From Syngnathus acus (Eukaryota; Chordata; Actinopteri; Syngnathiformes; Syngnathidae): a DNA stretch of 64,000 nt. This document shows positions 61,352-64,000 of this stretch, piece after piece. Numbering within the stretch: position 1 is the stretch's first letter; every line of letters starts with the position of its first letter. The translations under genes and the position numbers were made by a program. The notes beneath the pieces were generated by a model that worked only from the letters and a program-made list of their open reading frames with translations, did no database searches and was not told where the DNA came from. The stretch spans positions 4,367,001-4,431,000 of the forward strand of contig NC_051096.1 of NCBI RefSeq assembly GCF_901709675.1. Direction: 5' to 3'.

Positions 61352-61687
61352 CTAACGTGGTTGCACAATGTTTGCAGACTAAAAAGAAATCGTTTGAAAC
61401 AACACTGGTTGAGAAATTTGTGTCGCAAACATTGCGCTTCAAACCTGTATTCTATTATTTCACCGCCAGAGGGCACAAAATACCTGATGTGGGAAGAAGA
61501 TTTTGTTTAATTAGTGTCTATCACTTAAATTCTGTGCTGGCACTTATAATAGATCAAAAATATTAAGATTAATTTATTTAGTTTTTTTTAGAACATACTG
61601 CTTTAGTCATCAAGTGTATTATCTAACCATCTCAATACTTGAAAGACCACAGAGAGACCAACACATTATTTTATTTGAAAGTAAGCT

Positions 61688-61693
61688 TTTATT
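61688..61693 (-). promoter_or_regulatory. gstr polyadenylation signal
   Basis: Minus-strand AATAAA about 130 bases after the gstr stop codon. Confidence 0.7.
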
Positions 61694-61821
61694 GACTTTC
61701 ATGGCACCAAAGCTGCCGCTTAAACTACAGGAGTAACAGGTTTTAAAGGCATTAAGAGTCATGATTGACATCCAGTGTAGAGAGGGATCATCTAAATGTG
61801 ATCACACCTCAGTAAAAAAGC

Positions 61822-63450
61822 TTAGCTAGAATTTTGGATGTCTTTGAACAGGTCTTTTTTCTCTTTCCAGACAGCTGGCCAGGTTTTTTTGATGCTGGGT
61901 CGCTCCTTCAGCAAATTGTAATATTTAGCCAAATAAGGGAAACGATGTGGACACAACCTGGAATATAAAGAGACATTTGTTTATTTAATGACTCCCTTTT
62001 GGGAAATTATGAACAGGTTTTGCCACACTTACCCCATTTGGAAGGCATAGGCAATGCCGGGGAAAGCCACAACATCAGCCATGGAAAAGTTCTTTCCTGT
62101 CAGGTATGGTTCAGTCTTCTGCAAAACAGAAAAGTCCGGTTACAGAATAAACTCAACACCTAGATTGTGCAAAAAAAAAAAATTCAATCAAATGTATTTT
62201 TCTGCTTATTGTTTTACCTTCAAGTATCCCTCCCACAGACTGAGCTCGACACCCACAGCCTCTTTGTTCCTGTTCTTTGCAGACTCGAACCTCTCACCTT
62301 CCGGAACCTTCCATTCGTAATAGATGACATTACCTGCAAAATGCCAACAAGTCTTTTTAGAAAATCAGATCAAAACAGATTAGTGAGATCTTGTGAGTGC
62401 AGACATTTATTTCTGCATTTTATGTTTTAAATTGCAGGGGACTGAACGCAAATATCTTTTTTCCCCCAAAAAATATTTTTAAATAAGAAATAAGTACTGT
62501 GAAATTTTGAAAAATTACAGGTTTTACCACAATTCAGTGGACAGCAATTTCTTCCGGTGTATACACCGTGGCCACAAGGGGGCAGTATAATACAAGGAAA
62601 TAGTGTGGCCCGTCTTAACTTCCACTTCCTAAAAAGAAACCTTTCAATTCCTAAAGTGGCCCAAAACACCTCGTCTTATGATTTGGCTCGCCACTCCTAG
62701 CATGTGATCCTTTGTTGGATTAACATCTATGACCTTTTATACATCCCTGGCGCCCTGTTTGCCACGAGTGCGTGCAATTCTCTTGGGGTGGCCTGCAGCT
62801 AATGAGCTTCCCTCATTATGGGGGACGAGCATGTGATGATGCCGAGAGCACTGAACTTTGAAACAATGAGCGCTCAAGCGTTAAATCACGAGATGCAATA
62901 AATGGTAAACTTGCAGAATGAGTCAGATTTTTTTTTTGCATACTCAGCTTGTCGCCAAGCGGGACGACCTCGAACAAGCGCTGGTACATCAAGGCTTGTT
63001 CATTCGGGCAGGTTGGGATCAGCTTGGTTCCTTGCTCCTTGAATTTTGCCTGTAATATGTTTGAAAAAAATGTGCACCCATGTTTAAAAAAAAAAAAAAA
63101 GTGCACCCAAATTCCTGAAGTCAGAAAGTAGTAATTTTGCCACTTGTGGTCTTACCTCCAAGTACAAGCAAGCAGCGTAGGACTCACAGATGACGAGAGC
63201 CCCATGTTTGAAGGTCGGGAGCTTTAGCAAACAAATAGTTAAAAAAGTTGCGTCACACAATGTTGCATGCAAGCGAACTTACTTGCCCTCTGGGATTCAG
63301 GTCGAGCACAGCCTTCGACTTCTGCTCATTCTTCTCAAAGGAGAGAAGATTGCTCTTGTAGTCGGAGAGATTTTTCTCCTCCAGGGTGATCATCACCCTC
63401 CAGCACGGAGGAGAACCACTGCCCCAGAAAAGAGTCATATCCTTGGCCAT
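61822..63450 (-). CDS. gstr: Glutathione S-transferase, rho class, 6 exons
   Basis: Cytosolic phase II enzyme conjugating glutathione to electrophiles. Exons (transcript order): 63283-63450, 63156-63221, 62944-63049, 62218-62333, 62033-62118, 61822-61957; all GT-AG, 225 codons, the usual length for the class. It starts MAKDMTLFWGSGSPPCWRVM, the signature of fish rho-class enzymes. The thioredoxin-like N-terminal domain spans about residues 1-80, with the catalytic-region SGSPPCWR motif at 11-18 and the glutathione-binding segment around QLPTFKHG and ESYAACLYLE. The all-helical C-terminal domain includes ALMYQRLFE, NVIYYEWKVPEGER, SMADVVAFPGIAYAFQMG and LLKERPSIKKTWP. Read against carp and other fish GST-R remembered from databases, the match is strong throughout. 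A TATA box lies 83 bases upstream and an antioxidant response element about 470 bases upstream of the ATG. Confidence 0.93.
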
Positions 63451-63532
63451 GTTTGCAGCGAAGTCTCAAATCTGCACCTTGCGTCACTTTGCGGATGAGG
63501 GAGGGAGTGTGTGGTGGTTAGGGAAATGTCTG

Positions 63533-63538
63533 TTTATA
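63533..63538 (-). promoter_or_regulatory. gstr TATA box
   Basis: Minus-strand TATAAA within TTATATAAACA, 83 bases upstream of the gstr ATG. Confidence 0.6.
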
Positions 63539-64000
63539 TAACAAAGTGTGGAGGTGTGCCAAATTTTTCGGTTAAACCGGAAAGAGTCCCACAACAAAGA
63601 CATAGTCACGCCCCCAGATTCGACTTTACTCGATATAATAAAAGTTTGCATATTAATGCAAACACTCCGGTTCACAATATTCACAATTGCATTTAAATGC
63701 CTCTGAAATGACATTTTTTTAGGCTATAAGAAACTCAACGCGTCACCTTACCAGATGAGGGAATCATCTTGACTTGTACTTAATCTTTGAGGCTTTCGGT
63801 CGTAATATCTAACCATATAAACACCACTTAACCTCGCTCCCATATTTTATCTTCCAATATATTTATGATAGGATTTATTGCAGCTACATGTTTTTTTTTT
63901 TAAAAAAATGAAATGTCACGATGACTCAGCACTTTTTCTTGGCATCTTTGCAGCTATCAAGCGTGTGCACAAAAGGCAATCCGTGCAAATCATAAAACTT
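63539..64000. other. gstr upstream region, end of window
   Basis: No coding sequence. It contains the antioxidant-response-type site at 63921-63931. Confidence 0.6.
63921..63931. promoter_or_regulatory. Antioxidant response / NF-E2 element upstream of gstr
   Basis: ATGACTCAGCA: exact fit to the ARE core TGACNNNGC and to the NF-E2 site (TGCTGAGTCAT on the other strand). It sits upstream of a GST gene, a classical Nrf2 target class. Function inferred. Confidence 0.55.

Larger units (their letters stand above)
58664..61531. repeat. Tandem segmental duplication, unit B
   Basis: Second copy, about 2.87 kb. It is shorter than unit A mainly because about 184 bases of intron 2 are missing, including the left half of the TIR element, and because part of the 5' flank is shorter. 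Confidence 0.9.

Noticed and set aside
1-64000. CRISPR arrays, operons, prokaryotic promoters
   Set aside because: Not applicable: spliced vertebrate genes throughout and no regularly spaced short repeats of the CRISPR kind.

Overview
The window is vertebrate chromosomal DNA, almost certainly from a ray-finned (teleost) fish. The grounds are GT-AG introns, proteins that read as fish orthologues (a rho-class glutathione transferase, and a heyl ending in TEIGAF), a tRNA-derived SINE of a type common in fish, short inverted-repeat DNA elements, and compact gene spacing. A percomorph fish is my guess; the species cannot be named from the sequence. All genes below were assembled by hand from exon phase, splice sites and remembered family sequences.

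Layout. 1-21 kb: non-coding DNA upstream of, or in a 5' intron of, dlgap3. It holds two MITE copies of one family, a tRNA-derived SINE, an AT-rich block and microsatellites. 21.1-29.0 kb (+): dlgap3, 11 coding exons, 1098 codons, a postsynaptic scaffold protein. 29-33.6 kb: 3' UTR or spacer, ending in a tandem array of about 150-bp units. 33.6-35.5 kb (-): fuca1, lysosomal alpha-L-fucosidase, 8 exons, 448 codons. 36.2-40.0 kb (-): three tandem single-exon genes that keep only the bipartite helix-turn-helix part of a Tc1-type transposase. 41.3-43.1 kb (-): zbtb8b-like BTB/zinc-finger factor, 4 coding exons, 500 codons. 43.1-50.7 kb: zbtb8b promoter and heyl upstream region. 50.7-53.5 kb (+): heyl, Notch-responsive bHLH-Orange repressor, 5 exons, 318 codons. 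55.7-61.3 kb (-): two nearly identical tandem genes, each encoding a signal peptide plus four apple domains (factor XI/plasma kallikrein type) and no protease. 61.8-63.5 kb (-): gstr, rho-class glutathione S-transferase, 6 exons, 225 codons.

The genes do not form one pathway. DLGAP3, ZBTB8B and HEYL all map to human 1p34-p35, so this looks like conserved linkage with fish-specific additions: the helix-turn-helix trio and the apple-domain pair. The best candidate for an undescribed system is the trio. All three frames are open, the DNA-binding region is strongly conserved, the catalytic DDE domain is absent, and the three share related C-terminal tails and some flanking sequence. That fits tandem duplication of an already domesticated gene rather than three transposon relics. 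The apple-only pair is the second candidate.
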